A stretch of DNA of 36,919 nt from Spirochaetales bacterium (GCA_012519115.1 JAAYQW010000014.1:1-36919), one strand, 5' to 3'. Shown: positions 24,561 through 32,709, counted from the stretch's first letter. Numbers and translations: made by a program. Notes: a model not told the origin generated them from the sequence alone.

Positions 24561-24590
24561 GTCTTATCCAGAAAAGAAATGGCAAGGAAA

Positions 24591-24776
24591 TCACCGGTTT
24601 TCCACCTCTTCTTCACTTATGAGGTTTTTTTTCCGCTTGGTTCGAACAGCATCGGTCAGGAGGTATTCGATCTGGCCGTTGATCGATCTGAACTCGTCTT
24701 CGGACCAACGGGCGAGCTCTTTCCACAGCTCGCCGTTGAGTCTCAGCAACACCTGTTTCCGTTCTTGTTCTTTCAT
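24591..24776 (-). CDS. small ribbon-helix-helix (Arc-like) protein linked to SPFH protein
   Basis: A protein of 61 residues from ATG 24776 (or 62 from GTG 24779). It has a beta strand 'KQVLLRLNGELWKEL', then 'WSEDEFRSINGQIEYLLTDAV', the pattern of Arc/MetJ ribbon-helix-helix DNA-binding proteins, and a charged tail. The start directly follows the stop of the SPFH gene (TAG-TG-ATG), so the two are coupled. Small RHH proteins next to SPFH/band-7 genes recur in other bacteria, to my knowledge, and may regulate the pair. Its DNA target is unknown. Confidence 0.75.
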   Translation of the reverse strand: MKEQERKQVLLRLNGELWKELARWSEDEFRSINGQIEYLLTDAVRTKRKKNLISEEEVENR

Positions 24777-24778
24777 CA

Positions 24779-25786
24779 CTAGTAAATCGAACCCGTATTG
24801 ACAACCGGTTGGGTGTCCCGATTGGATGAAAGAACGACCATGAGGTTGCTGACCATCGAAGCCTTCCGTTCTTCATCGAGATCGACGACGCCTTTCGCAT
24901 TGAGCTGTTCCAATGCCATTTCCACCATTCCGACTGCACCTTCGACGATCTTCTTCCGGGCGGCGATGATCGCTGTGGCTTGCTGACGCTGGAGCATCGC
25001 AGCTGCGATCTCCGGTGCATAGGAGAGGTGGGTGATTCGCGCCTCAATGATTTCCAATCCGGCGATTTTGACTTTTTCCTGAAGCTCCTTCTTCAAATCA
25101 TCGGCAACCTCGTTTGCCGACCCGCGAAGAGATTTTTCATCATCTTCGCTGTCATAAGGATAGCGTCTTACCGCATCACGGAGCGCGGCATCGGTCTGAA
25201 TCGAAAGATATTCGACGTAGTTGTCAACCTGGAAGACCGCTTTTGCCGTATCGATCACCCGCCAGATCACCACGACGCCGATGATGATCGGATTTCCCAG
25301 ACTGTCGTTGATTTTCTGCTTGTCGTTGTTCAGCGTCATCGCCTTGAGACTGATCTTCTTCTTAGGCATCTGGAAGTTGACGTTCATTCCCTGAGCTGAT
25401 ACTACAATTTGTTCTTTTTTCTTCTCTTTTACCGCTCCGGTCGAAGGATTGATTCCTGAAGTGGGGTTGAACCCGGCACAGAACGGATTGACAAAGAAAA
25501 ATCCATCTTGCTTGAGGGTTCCGTAATACTTCCCGAAGAGGGTAAGGACGAGCGCTTCGTTCTTCGTCAGCACTTTCAAGCCCACATACAAAATCGGACC
25601 GATGATGAACGCATAGAGTCCGCTTATGACCGACAGTACTATCGACAACCAATCGGAATACGCAGACACCACCACTATTGATGCGATGAACACCCCGATA
25701 GCGATCAAAATCGCGAAGGTATTCCCTATGAGGACGGCCAGTCCGCTTTTCGGGTTTTGAATGATTCTCTCTTCTGTCATTGTCAT
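24779..25786 (-). CDS. SPFH/band-7 domain membrane protein
   Basis: The 335-residue protein has two N-terminal hydrophobic segments (about 20-43 and 46-70). An SPFH/band-7 domain follows ('[24 protein letters not shown]', then '[21 protein letters not shown]' and '[14 protein letters not shown]'). A coiled-coil-like helical region rich in Ala, Gln and Glu ('[20 protein letters not shown]') precedes the C-terminus. Such proteins oligomerise and organise membrane microdomains or protect against envelope stress. GGAGA lies before ATG 25786. A plausible minus-strand promoter is TTGCAT (25841-25836) with TAGCAT (25818-25813), 17 bases apart. It forms an operon with the RHH gene. Confidence 0.9.
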   Translation of the reverse strand: MTMTEERIIQNPKSGLAVLIGNTFAILIAIGVFIASIVVVSAYSDWLSIVLSVISGLYAFIIGPILYVGLKVLTKNEALVLTLFGKYYGTLKQDGFFFVNPFCAGFNPTSGINPSTGAVKEKKKEQIVVSAQGMNVNFQMPKKKISLKAMTLNNDKQKINDSLGNPIIIGVVVIWRVIDTAKAVFQVDNYVEYLSIQTDAALRDAVRRYPYDSEDDEKSLRGSANEVADDLKKELQEKVKIAGLEIIEARITHLSYAPEIAAAMLQRQQATAIIAARKKIVEGAVGMVEMALEQLNAKGVVDLDEERKASMVSNLMVVLSSNRDTQPVVNTGSIY

Positions 25787-25812
25787 GCAGAGTCTCCTTG
25801 TCTGATATCATT

Positions 25813-25841
25813 ATGCTATCACATTGATAAATCATATGCAA
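25813..25841 (-). promoter_or_regulatory. promoter of the SPFH-RHH operon
   Basis: TTGCAT (25841-25836) and TAGCAT (25818-25813) are separated by 17 bases on the minus strand. Each matches consensus at four of six positions. The start would fall about 20 bases before the SPFH ATG. Confidence 0.4.
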
Positions 25842-25862
25842 GAAGCAAGACCCCTAAAAACC

Positions 25863-25890
25863 AAAAAACGGTACAACCTCTCGGCTGCAC
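25863..25890 (-). terminator. rho-independent terminator of the superoxide dismutase gene
   Basis: On the minus strand GTGCAGCC pairs with GGTTGTAC (eight pairs, two of them G-U) around a GAGA tetraloop. CGTTTTTT follows at once. It lies 25 bases after the sod stop codon and is a strong intrinsic terminator. Confidence 0.85.
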
Positions 25891-25914
25891 TGTTTCATCG
25901 AACGTTGATAGCAC

Positions 25915-26529
25915 TTATTTCTTGGCTTTCTCGTAATTCTTGGCCACCTCATCCCAGTTGATCACGTTGAAGAACGCCTTTACGTACTCGCCTCGCAGAT
26001 TTTTGTACTTGAGGTAATAGGCATGCTCCCATACGTCGATCCCGAGAATCGGAGTGTAGCCTTTTCCTTCCATCAGCGGGTTGTCCTGATTGGGGGTGGA
26101 GGAGAGCAGAAGCTTCCCGTCCTTGTCGGCGCTGAGCCACGCCCAGCCGGAACCGAACTGACCGAGAGCAAGCGCGCTCAACTTGTCCTTGAAGTCGGCG
26201 AAACTCCCGAATTCGCTCTTCAGCAAATTCCCGAACGCCCCGGAGGGATCTTCGCCGCCGGACGGGGTGATCGTGGAAAAGTAGAGATTGTGGTTATAGT
26301 ACCCACCGCCGTTGTTTCGGATCGTCTGACGCAATGCGGGATCGGAAATGGCATCCAAAGAGGACAACAGGGATGTGATATCCTTATCCGTTCCGGCCTT
26401 CGCCACCGCATCGTTCAAATTATTCGTATATCCGGCATGGTGCTTGGTATAGTGCGTCTTCATCGTGAGCGCATCGATGTGCGGCTCCATCGCGTCATAG
26501 GAATAGGGCAATGTATATCGTATGAACAT
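25915..26529 (-). CDS. sodA: superoxide dismutase, Fe/Mn family, Mn-type features
   Basis: The 204-residue protein has the four metal ligands of the Fe/Mn superoxide dismutases: H26, H80 ('YYNHNLYF'), D165 and H169 ('DVWEHAYYL'). It removes superoxide in the cytoplasm. Manganese-type markers are the 'NNGGGYYNH' stretch (Gly-Gly in place of the iron-type Ala-Ala-Gln) and Q148 in 'TPNQDNPLM'; iron or cambialistic use is not excluded. ATG 26529 is chosen over 26535 because GGAGG lies seven bases before it. The gene stands alone with its own terminator. A superoxide dismutase suggests the organism meets oxygen even if it ferments. Confidence 0.95.
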   Translation of the reverse strand: MFIRYTLPYSYDAMEPHIDALTMKTHYTKHHAGYTNNLNDAVAKAGTDKDITSLLSSLDAISDPALRQTIRNNGGGYYNHNLYFSTITPSGGEDPSGAFGNLLKSEFGSFADFKDKLSALALGQFGSGWAWLSADKDGKLLLSSTPNQDNPLMEGKGYTPILGIDVWEHAYYLKYKNLRGEYVKAFFNVINWDEVAKNYEKAKK

Positions 26530-26673
26530 GATCATACCTCCATAAAGGGTTGCAATAAGTTGCTTTAGGCTAACATTAGCTGAAGATACTCAAGGACCGC
26601 TTATGAGGCAAGTGTCCAGACCGTATACATCGAGAATATTCAGTGTTTGTTCCAGAAGGAGAACAGGAGACTC

Positions 26674-27498
26674 TCAGGCGAGTCGGTTGATATGTTTCAG
26701 GATACGGAGAGTCTTCTTGGTCAGGGCGGATGAAGGTCCGTACGTCCGTCGGGCGAGGGAGTACGCCCAACCGTAGATCTGCCGGGCATCGTCCTTCTGA
26801 CCGATCATGTAGTAACAGCGGGCCAGATGCACGGTGAGCCCGATTTTCTCCGCATCGGTGGCGAATGTGCGGTCTTGTTCCATATACGCCCGGACGACGA
26901 CATAGTGTTCGCTTGCTTCCTTGAAGCGGCGGAGCTTTTCCAAGCAGCAGGCGAGTGCGACTCGCAGCAATACGGTTCGCTCATCGGCGATTCCGAAGTG
27001 CTGATTCGCGATATCGTAGAGGTGCCTGCGATAGCGCAGTTCTTCATGGTAATTGCCTTTGGTGAAGAGAATGTCGGCATGAAGGCTGAGGGTATCGACA
27101 TAAAGCTCCCACGGGTAGTCGTCCCGCTCACCGATCGCCATCCGGAGAACCCAATCACACACCTCCTGAGCTTCTTTGATCTGCCCATCCTGCAGATATG
27201 CCCGACCGAGAGCGATATATGCTTTGTAGCTTTCATGGTTTTCTTTGCCAAGCAGGTGAACGTGGGCCTGATAAGACGTCTCGGCGGCTTCGATCTGGTT
27301 GGGCGTATCGCCGGCGTTCTCATACGCCCCGAGGAGCAGATCGTTGATCACCAGATAGCGCTCATGGAGCGGGCCATATTCATTGAATGAATTGATCCGT
27401 TTCTCCTCCAGCTCGGCGATGCGCTGCTGAGCCTTGGCAAACGCGATCGGGTCATCAAGGCCTTTCGTGATCAGGACTTTCTTCAAGTAGTTCTCCAT
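26674..27498 (-). CDS. tetratricopeptide-repeat protein
   Basis: A 274-residue, all-helical, soluble protein without signal peptide. It shows several degenerate TPR units, for example 'ESYKAYIALGRAYLQDGQIKEAQEV', 'ADILFTKGNYHEELRYRRHL', 'LACCLEKLRRFKEASEHYVV' and 'HLARCYYMIGQKDDARQIYG' (pattern of Ala/Gly/Tyr positions). Such proteins act as scaffolds for protein contacts; the partner is unknown. There is no good ribosome site. A TATCAT -10-like box lies six bases before the ATG, so translation may be leaderless. It lies 18 bases downstream of the methyltransferase gene on the same strand. Confidence 0.8.
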   Translation of the reverse strand: MENYLKKVLITKGLDDPIAFAKAQQRIAELEEKRINSFNEYGPLHERYLVINDLLLGAYENAGDTPNQIEAAETSYQAHVHLLGKENHESYKAYIALGRAYLQDGQIKEAQEVCDWVLRMAIGERDDYPWELYVDTLSLHADILFTKGNYHEELRYRRHLYDIANQHFGIADERTVLLRVALACCLEKLRRFKEASEHYVVVRAYMEQDRTFATDAEKIGLTVHLARCYYMIGQKDDARQIYGWAYSLARRTYGPSSALTKKTLRILKHINRLA

Positions 27499-27516
27499 AC
27501 CTCTATGATACTCAAG

Positions 27517-28311
27517 CTAAGAGCCGATGGGCAAGCGTTTGGTCGCTCGTACCGCCAAGTACGCATCGGCGATGTAGGAATCAAGCAGTTCGAAGCCGCA
27601 GCGATCCGAATAGACGCCTTCGATGACAAGGTCCGCCGACCCGAGACCACCGAGCAGATCGTCGAGGGTGTGACTGAATTCGAAGGTGTCACCGGTCTCG
27701 ATCATCTTTTGGATCTGTTTCCTGCTCAGGCTCCCCAAGTCGCTGTACGGAAGGGTGTATTTTATTTTCAGCTTGTTTTTGAGAGCCAATCGTTCATCGA
27801 AGAGGTAGAGAACGGGGTTGGCAACACAGGTGAGAAAGACTCCTCCCGGTTTGAGAACTCGAGCGCATCCCCGGTAGAAGGAGCGAACGTCATCGATGAA
27901 CACCGTGGAAGCGGGGTTGAAGACGATGTCAAACGATTCCGCATCAAATTGAGAGAGATCGCGCATATCGCCTTTGATCAGCGTCAGCATCAAGCCCAAC
28001 TGTTCGGAGATTTTTCGATCCTGTTCAAGCTGTTTGCCTGAAAGATCGAGAAGCGTGACCTCGCTGCCCGCCAAGGCGAACAGAATCGCTTGTTGACCGC
28101 CGCCGGAACCGACGGCAAGAACTCGTTTGCCTCTCAGGTCGCCAATCCACGAGGAGGGCATCGGCTTGAACGTGGTAAGACGGATTTCGATTGTTCCCGA
28201 CAATGCCTTTTGCAGCTCCTTCTCGGTCAACCCATCAGTCCAGATGCTCTTTTTATCAACTTCACGGTCCCATGCTCGTTCGTTGTAGTGAATGTATTGG
28301 TTCTTATCCAT
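27517..28311 (-). CDS. class I SAM-dependent methyltransferase
   Basis: From ATG 28311 the protein has 264 residues. Motif I 'VLAVGSGGGQQAILFAL' (about 64-80), an acidic motif II ('VTLLDLSGKQLE'), a 'KGDMRDLSQF' motif and a post-motif 'ARVLKPGGVFLT' define a Rossmann-fold methyltransferase of the UbiE/Methyltransf_11 type. The substrate is a small molecule or is unknown. The start overlaps the stop of thpR by eight bases, so the two genes are coupled. The frame is open to 28338, but GGGAG just before 28311 favours that start. Confidence 0.87.
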   Translation of the reverse strand: MDKNQYIHYNERAWDREVDKKSIWTDGLTEKELQKALSGTIEIRLTTFKPMPSSWIGDLRGKRVLAVGSGGGQQAILFALAGSEVTLLDLSGKQLEQDRKISEQLGLMLTLIKGDMRDLSQFDAESFDIVFNPASTVFIDDVRSFYRGCARVLKPGGVFLTCVANPVLYLFDERLALKNKLKIKYTLPYSDLGSLSRKQIQKMIETGDTFEFSHTLDDLLGGLGSADLVIEGVYSDRCGFELLDSYIADAYLAVRATKRLPIGS

Positions 28312-28828
28312 CGACTCCCAGCTCCTTTTCACAGACAACGGTATACGTCAAAAAATCATGCTCCCGATGGGAGTGAAACAGGGCTAAAGAGGTTGGAGAA
28401 AGTGTCAGAGGTTCGATCATCGGCATGATCGGAATGAGGGTTTGGCGAAAGAGGGTGATATGAGGCCGATATTTTCCCCCTTTGGTGATGAGCTGCCTGG
28501 AGACGAGTTCCTGCTCCAGCATCTGCTGCAGGCCGGTGAGCCGTTCATTGGGTTCGACTTGGAGAAAAAGGGTATTGTTCCGGCGGGAAGCGAAGAGTCC
28601 GAGGCTTTTCATCCTCAAGGTGAGGGAGGGGGGATCAATCCGATCGAGGATCGAATAAAACACGTCCAGGTGCTTTTGTTCCACTTCACCGATGAAGGAG
28701 AGGGTGAGGTGATAGTTTTCCTCGCGAACCGCCTTCCCTTTGATGATATACGGATCGATCGATCCGCTTAAGCGGGCGAGAGCGATTTTATCTTCTTCTG
28801 AAAATGTCAAACCAAAAAAGAGCCGCAT
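28304..28828 (-). CDS. thpR: RNA 2',3'-cyclic phosphodiesterase (2'-5' RNA ligase family)
   Basis: The 174-residue protein begins 'MRLFFGLTFSEEDK', the usual ThpR opening, and has both catalytic HxTx motifs: H40-L-T-L ('NYHLTLSF') and H123-I-T-L ('YRPHITLF'), about 80 residues apart. ThpR opens 2',3'-cyclic phosphates on RNA ends; the reverse 2'-5' ligation is a side activity. ATG 28828 is chosen over 28903 because of that opening. TATACT lies six bases before it and no SD sequence exists, so the mRNA is probably leaderless. It heads a possible operon with the methyltransferase and the TPR protein. Confidence 0.92.
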   Translation of the reverse strand: MRLFFGLTFSEEDKIALARLSGSIDPYIIKGKAVREENYHLTLSFIGEVEQKHLDVFYSILDRIDPPSLTLRMKSLGLFASRRNNTLFLQVEPNERLTGLQQMLEQELVSRQLITKGGKYRPHITLFRQTLIPIMPMIEPLTLSPTSLALFHSHREHDFLTYTVVCEKELGVDG

Positions 28829-28834
28829 ACGCAG

Positions 28835-28840
28835 AGTATA
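28835..28840 (-). promoter_or_regulatory. -10 box placed for a leaderless thpR transcript
   Basis: TATACT (28840-28835) is followed by six bases and then the thpR ATG at 28828. The predicted start of transcription coincides with the start codon. The -35 is weak. Confidence 0.45.
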
Positions 28841-28897
28841 CACAATTATCGATAGAATAAAACTCTCCTGATGTGTATAGTTGGGGAGGAGGCAATA

Positions 28898-30256
28898 ATG
28901 CACATTGTTTTGATAGGGGCCGGAAGTGCCCAGTTCGGTTTAGGATCCTTAGGGGACATCATGCAGAGCGAGCTGCTCGCAGGCTCTTCGATCGCATTGG
29001 TTGATATCGACGAACAAGCACTTTCCCGAGTACATACGATTGCTCAAACCTTCATCGAAGAACATGGATTGAACTTCACCGTTACCGCGACCACCGATCG
29101 GAAAGCCGCCCTCAAAGACGCTGATGCTGTAATCATCTCGATCGAAGTAGGCCAGCGCTTCCCGCTCTGGAAGGAGGATTGGACGCTCCCTCAACAATAC
29201 GGATCTCAGCAGATCTACGGTGAAAACGGCGGACCCGGCGGACTCTTCCATGCCCTCCGGATCACTCCGGTGATCCTCGAGATGTGCGATGATGTGATTG
29301 AAGTCTGTCCGGATGCATGGGTATTCAACTACTCGAACCCGATGACCGCGATCACCACCACCGTCTTGCGAAAATACCCGGATCTGAAGTTTGTCGGCAT
29401 GTGCCATGAAATCGCCTCGTTGGAGCGGTATCTTCCTTCGATTCTCAATACGCCGTTTGAAAACCTTGAGCTCAGAGCGGCCGGGTTGAACCACTTCAGC
29501 GTCCTGCTCAGCGCCCGCTATAAAGACAGCGGCAAGGACGCTTATCCCGATATCCTTGCCAAAGCACCCGCTTTCTTTGAACGTGAACCGGGTTACAGCG
29601 ATATCCTTGCGTATCTCAAGGCGAATCCTCAGGAGCTGCAAACCGAAGGATCGACCAACCGGACTCTTCCACCTGAGATTCGGAGCAAGAAAAGTTGGGC
29701 GGATCGGGGATTGTTCAAAGAAATTCTTGAAACCTACAAGCTCCTTCCGATAACCGTTGATTCACATATCGGCGAGTATATCGCATGGGCACATGAAGTT
29801 GCAGATCATAAGGGCATCAAGGACTTCTTTGAGCTCTATCAGATCATGCTCGGTTTCAAAAAAGCCAAGATCCAGCTCAAAGCCCATGAACGGATCTCCT
29901 TCATCTTGGACGGCATCGTCTCCAACTCCGGATATGAGGAGAGCGCGGTAAATATTCTGAACGATCGGTTGATTCCGGATCTTCCATCCTGGATCGCTGT
30001 CGAAGTTCCCGCTCAGGTGTATGCCAACGGCTTGAGGGGAATCGCGTTTCCCGACTATCCGAAAGGCTTCGGAGCGCTGCTGAGAAACTATACGGGAGTG
30101 TATGACCTGACCGCCGAAGCGGTTTTGCGGAAGAAGAAGGAGTATGCGGTCCAAGCGCTTTTAGCCAGTCCGATCGTTACTCCCGTCAAAGCGGCGGGCG
30201 AGCTGGTCGAATTGATGATTCAACGTCAAGAGAAGTGGCTGGGGTATCTGAAATAA
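28898..30256 (+). CDS. glycoside hydrolase family 4 (NAD-dependent alpha-glycosidase)
   Basis: This 452-residue protein has the GH4 Rossmann start ('MHIVLIGAGSAQFG', NAD binding), the 'NYSNPMT' motif (144-150), C169-H170 ('VGMCHE', metal ligand region) and 'GLNHF' with H199 as second metal ligand. GH4 enzymes cleave alpha- or beta-glycosides, often 6-phosphorylated or galactosides/galacturonides, by an oxidation-elimination path needing NAD+ and Mn2+. The exact substrate is not readable here. GGAGGAGG lies before ATG 28898; the frame is open from 28871. It stands alone and ends in a terminator shared with the tRNA gene. Confidence 0.9.
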   Translation: MHIVLIGAGSAQFGLGSLGDIMQSELLAGSSIALVDIDEQALSRVHTIAQTFIEEHGLNFTVTATTDRKAALKDADAVIISIEVGQRFPLWKEDWTLPQQYGSQQIYGENGGPGGLFHALRITPVILEMCDDVIEVCPDAWVFNYSNPMTAITTTVLRKYPDLKFVGMCHEIASLERYLPSILNTPFENLELRAAGLNHFSVLLSARYKDSGKDAYPDILAKAPAFFEREPGYSDILAYLKANPQELQTEGSTNRTLPPEIRSKKSWADRGLFKEILETYKLLPITVDSHIGEYIAWAHEVADHKGIKDFFELYQIMLGFKKAKIQLKAHERISFILDGIVSNSGYEESAVNILNDRLIPDLPSWIAVEVPAQVYANGLRGIAFPDYPKGFGALLRNYTGVYDLTAEAVLRKKKEYAVQALLASPIVTPVKAAGELVELMIQRQEKWLGYLK

Positions 30257-30267
30257 GAGAAAAGAAG

Positions 30268-30297
30268 AGGCCTCCTCAAACTTCGAGGAAGCCTTTT
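30268..30297. terminator. bidirectional terminator shared by the GH4 gene and the tRNA gene
   Basis: AGGCCTCCTC (30268-30277) pairs with GAGGAAGCCT (30285-30294) with one mismatch and a seven-base loop. TTTT follows on the plus strand, ending the GH4 transcript. On the minus strand the same hairpin, followed by CTTCTTTTC, ends the tRNA transcript. Its plus-strand T-run touches the tRNA 3' end. Confidence 0.75.
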
Positions 30298-30369
30298 AGC
30301 GGCAAAGGGACTCGGACCCCTGACCTAGCGGATATGAGCCGCTTGCTCTACCAACTGAGCTATGCCGCC
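30297..30369 (-). tRNA. tRNA-Met (anticodon CAU)
   Basis: A full 73-base cloverleaf on the minus strand: acceptor GGCGGCA with TGCCGCT, D-arm GCTC/GAGC around AGTTGGTA, anticodon stem AGCGG/CCGCT with loop CTCATAT (anticodon CAU), and T-arm AGGGG/CCCTT with loop TCCGAGT. CCA is not encoded. CAU may be elongator Met, initiator or lysidine-modified Ile. The acceptor end is G1-U72, not the unpaired 1-72 end of initiators, so elongator Met is the first guess. Position 55 is C, which is unusual. A good promoter lies at 30383-30412. Confidence 0.9.
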
Positions 30370-30382
30370 GGACAACGTGCTT

Positions 30383-30412
30383 ACTATAGCTAAACCTCTT
30401 TGCCTCCGTCAA
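30383..30412 (-). promoter_or_regulatory. promoter of the tRNA-CAU gene
   Basis: On the minus strand TTGACG (30412-30407) and TATAGT (30388-30383) lie 18 bases apart, each matching consensus at five of six positions. Transcription would start a few bases before the tRNA 5' end at 30369. Confidence 0.75.
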
Positions 30413-30470
30413 GGGGGTTTGAGGATGAATCGCCTTTGTGGTAGGATAGGGCACTGAAGAGAGGAATGAA

Positions 30471-31307
30471 ATGAAATATAAGACATTCAGCAATGGGGTT
30501 GCCATTCCCGTCGTCGGTTTTGGAACGTGGCAAGTCTCCCCTCAGGAAGCATATGAAAGTGTTCGATCGGCATTGGATGTGGGATACCGGCACATCGACA
30601 CCGCCGCTGCATATGAAAATGAAGCGGAAGTCGGTCAAGCGATCACCGACAGCGGCATCAAGCGCGAAGAACTGTTTGTCACCACCAAGCTGGGGAATAA
30701 GATCCGCGGTTATAAAGAAACGCTCCAAGCGGCAAAGGAATCGATGGAAAAGCTCCAAGTCGAATACCTCGATCTGTACCTCATCCACTGGCCCAATCCC
30801 GCCGCCCATCGTCATTGGTGGAAAGAGGCCAATGCCGAAAGCTGGAAGGCGATGGAAGAGCTCTACCGGAAAGGCGTGATCAAGACGATCGGAATCAGCA
30901 ACTTTGAAGAGCGGCATATCGAAGCGCTTCTTGCGAGTGCACAGGTCATCCCCCACACAAACCAGATTCGGCTCTTTGCCGGCGAGCAGCAACGGGCTCT
31001 GGTCGCCTATTGCCGAAATAAAGGGATGGTCACCGAAGCATACAGCCCGCTCGGGGTAGGGGGAATCCTATCCAACGAGGTGATTTTGCGGATTGCAGGA
31101 GAAACGAATCGCACTTCCGCTCAGGTCGCTCTGCGCTACAACCTCCAAAAGGGTCATGTCGTTCTTCCGAAGAGTGTGCACCGCCGGCGGATGGCGGAAA
31201 ACCTCGATCTCTTCGATTTCGAATTGAGCCAAGAGCAGATGGTCTGCCTTGATGCTCTTCCAAACACGATCAGCGCGACGCGCAACCCGGACGAGGTGCC
31301 CTTCTGA
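30471..31307 (+). CDS. aldo/keto reductase
   Basis: A 278-residue (beta/alpha)8 protein with the AKR catalytic tetrad D43, Y48, K73 and H106 ('HIDTAAAYENE', 'TTKLGN', 'YLIHWPNP') and the NADPH-binding C-terminus 'VVLPKSVHRRRMAENL'. It reduces aldehydes or ketones of small metabolites, of the 2,5-diketogluconate reductase type. AGAGGA lies before ATG 30471. The stop codon overlaps the start of the next gene by one base, so it leads an operon with a membrane protein and a CYTH protein. Confidence 0.93.
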   Translation: MKYKTFSNGVAIPVVGFGTWQVSPQEAYESVRSALDVGYRHIDTAAAYENEAEVGQAITDSGIKREELFVTTKLGNKIRGYKETLQAAKESMEKLQVEYLDLYLIHWPNPAAHRHWWKEANAESWKAMEELYRKGVIKTIGISNFEERHIEALLASAQVIPHTNQIRLFAGEQQRALVAYCRNKGMVTEAYSPLGVGGILSNEVILRIAGETNRTSAQVALRYNLQKGHVVLPKSVHRRRMAENLDLFDFELSQEQMVCLDALPNTISATRNPDEVPF

Positions 31308-32080
31308 TGATCGGCTTTTTCATTAAAAAGGCGTTTTTCGATGGATGGGACAATCTGATATCAATGGTAGTCCATAACCTTGGCTACCTCGTCCTTCTCT
31401 TTGCGTTCTTTGGAGTGCTTTCGCTCGTCCCCTCCAATCTTTTATTCTTTCTCATCATCATCCTCGGTACCGGACTGTTCGCGTTCTATACCGCCGGAGC
31501 TTCTTCCGCTTCCTGGGCGTATGCACACTATCAGCGGCCGGGGTGGAGTGATTTCAAACGGGGAATTCGGATTTCCTGGCGCCACGCTCTGCTCTTTTGG
31601 GTACTCCTGCTGCTCATCGCGACGCTGACGTTCCTGGTGATTCCCTTTTACTTGAGTTTCGAGAACATCGTGGGGACCATCCTGAGCGTCATCCTCTTCT
31701 GGGTAACCCTGCTTCTCATCTTCGCCCAGATGTACTTCTTTCCCTTGTTCTTCGTGATGCAGGGCGACCGTCCGATGAAGACGCTTAAAAAATCATTTCT
31801 GCTTGTCTTGGACAATCCCTTCTTCACGCTGTTCCTGGTTGTCTACCAGACGATCAACATCCTTTTTTCGCTCCTGTTCGCATTGTTGGCACCGGGATTT
31901 ACCGGCATCGGTCTCGCCTGCAGCGTGGCGACGAAGCTGCTTCTCTTCAAATATGATTATTTGGAAGAGAACCCCGAAGCCAATCGAAAAGCGATTCCCT
32001 GGGATGACTTGCTCTATGATGAGCGCGAGGCGGTCGGCCCCAGATCGCTGAAGGGAATGATCTTCCCGTGGAAGGACTGA
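31307..32080 (+). CDS. integral membrane protein of unknown function
   Basis: A 257-residue protein with about six hydrophobic segments (for example about residues 24-60, 90-115, 120-150 and 175-205) and a charged C-terminal tail of roughly 45 residues. The segment 'GTGLFAFYTAGASSASWAYA' and a following loop 'RPGWSDFKRGIRISWRHALLF' recall the YesL/DUF624-like plan, but I do not recognise a named family. It is translationally coupled to the aldo/keto reductase (one-base overlap) and separated by one base from the CYTH gene. No function is proposed. Confidence 0.75.
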   Translation: MIGFFIKKAFFDGWDNLISMVVHNLGYLVLLFAFFGVLSLVPSNLLFFLIIILGTGLFAFYTAGASSASWAYAHYQRPGWSDFKRGIRISWRHALLFWVLLLLIATLTFLVIPFYLSFENIVGTILSVILFWVTLLLIFAQMYFFPLFFVMQGDRPMKTLKKSFLLVLDNPFFTLFLVVYQTINILFSLLFALLAPGFTGIGLACSVATKLLLFKYDYLEENPEANRKAIPWDDLLYDEREAVGPRSLKGMIFPWKD

Positions 32081-32081
32081 G

Positions 32082-32630
32082 ATGACCTTTGAAATGGAAC
32101 TCAAAGCGTGGGTCCGCAACGTCGAGGTGATGAAGCAGCGTCTTGATACGATGGAGGGCTTGCTCTATATAGGTTTTGAAGAAAAAGAGGATCTGTATTT
32201 CGCCCTCGAGCAGGACCCGCTCTTTCGAATCCGCAAGGAAGTGATCAACGAGGAGCGAACCCTTGTAGTCACCCACAAAAAGCGCTCCACCGTTGATGGA
32301 ATCGAAGAGAACATTGAATATGAGTTTTCCGTGGATCCTCTTCAGGAACAAGCGGTTCACTCCTTCGTAACCGCGTTGGGGTACCATGTTGCGAAGCGGA
32401 AATTCAAACGTGGCTGGCGCTATCGGAAAGTTCACACAACCTCCACCCTCGGATTGACGGTTGAACTTGTTCATATTGAAGGACTTGGCTGGTTCATCGA
32501 AGTGGAAGCACAAGCGAATACAAAAGAGGAACGCCATCAAGCCAGAGACGAGCTGATGGCGTTTCTTGCCTCACTGGGAGTTGATTCTTCAGCGATCGAG
32601 CCGAAGCCCTACCTTCAGTTGATCGGGTAA
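32082..32630 (+). CDS. CYTH-domain protein (class IV adenylate cyclase/triphosphate tunnel family)
   Basis: The 182-residue protein opens with the hallmark ExExK motif (E4-M-E6-L-K8) of CYTH/triphosphate tunnel enzymes. Alternating basic and acidic strands follow: 'LFRIRKEVINEERTLVVTHK', 'NIEYEFSV', 'KFKRGWRYRK' and 'WFIEVEAQ'. These line a tunnel that binds triphosphates with two metal ions. Known activities are adenylate cyclase (CyaB) and tripolyphosphatase or thiamine triphosphatase; sequence alone does not choose. It is the last gene of the aldo/keto reductase operon and ends before a terminator hairpin at 32688-32709. Confidence 0.88.
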   Translation: MTFEMELKAWVRNVEVMKQRLDTMEGLLYIGFEEKEDLYFALEQDPLFRIRKEVINEERTLVVTHKKRSTVDGIEENIEYEFSVDPLQEQAVHSFVTALGYHVAKRKFKRGWRYRKVHTTSTLGLTVELVHIEGLGWFIEVEAQANTKEERHQARDELMAFLASLGVDSSAIEPKPYLQLIG

Positions 32631-32687
32631 GAGAAGAACTATAATATCACTCCAAAGCATTTCTTAACATTTTCAGTGCAATAGAGG

Positions 32688-32709
32688 GAATGAGGTAACA
32701 ACCTCATTC
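32688..32709. terminator. hairpin between convergent CYTH and AraC genes
   Basis: A perfect 9-bp stem, GAATGAGGT (32688-32696) with ACCTCATTC (32701-32709), has an AACA loop. It contains the stop codon of the AraC gene (minus-strand TGA at 32706-32704). The following T-tract is weak on both strands, so termination may be partial. Confidence 0.5.

Noticed and set aside
24320-24622. A 100-codon plus-strand frame overlapping the end of the HAD gene.
   Set aside because: It begins inside the HAD gene, has a biased Arg/Ser composition and no ribosome site. The MalG-like frame nearby is different.
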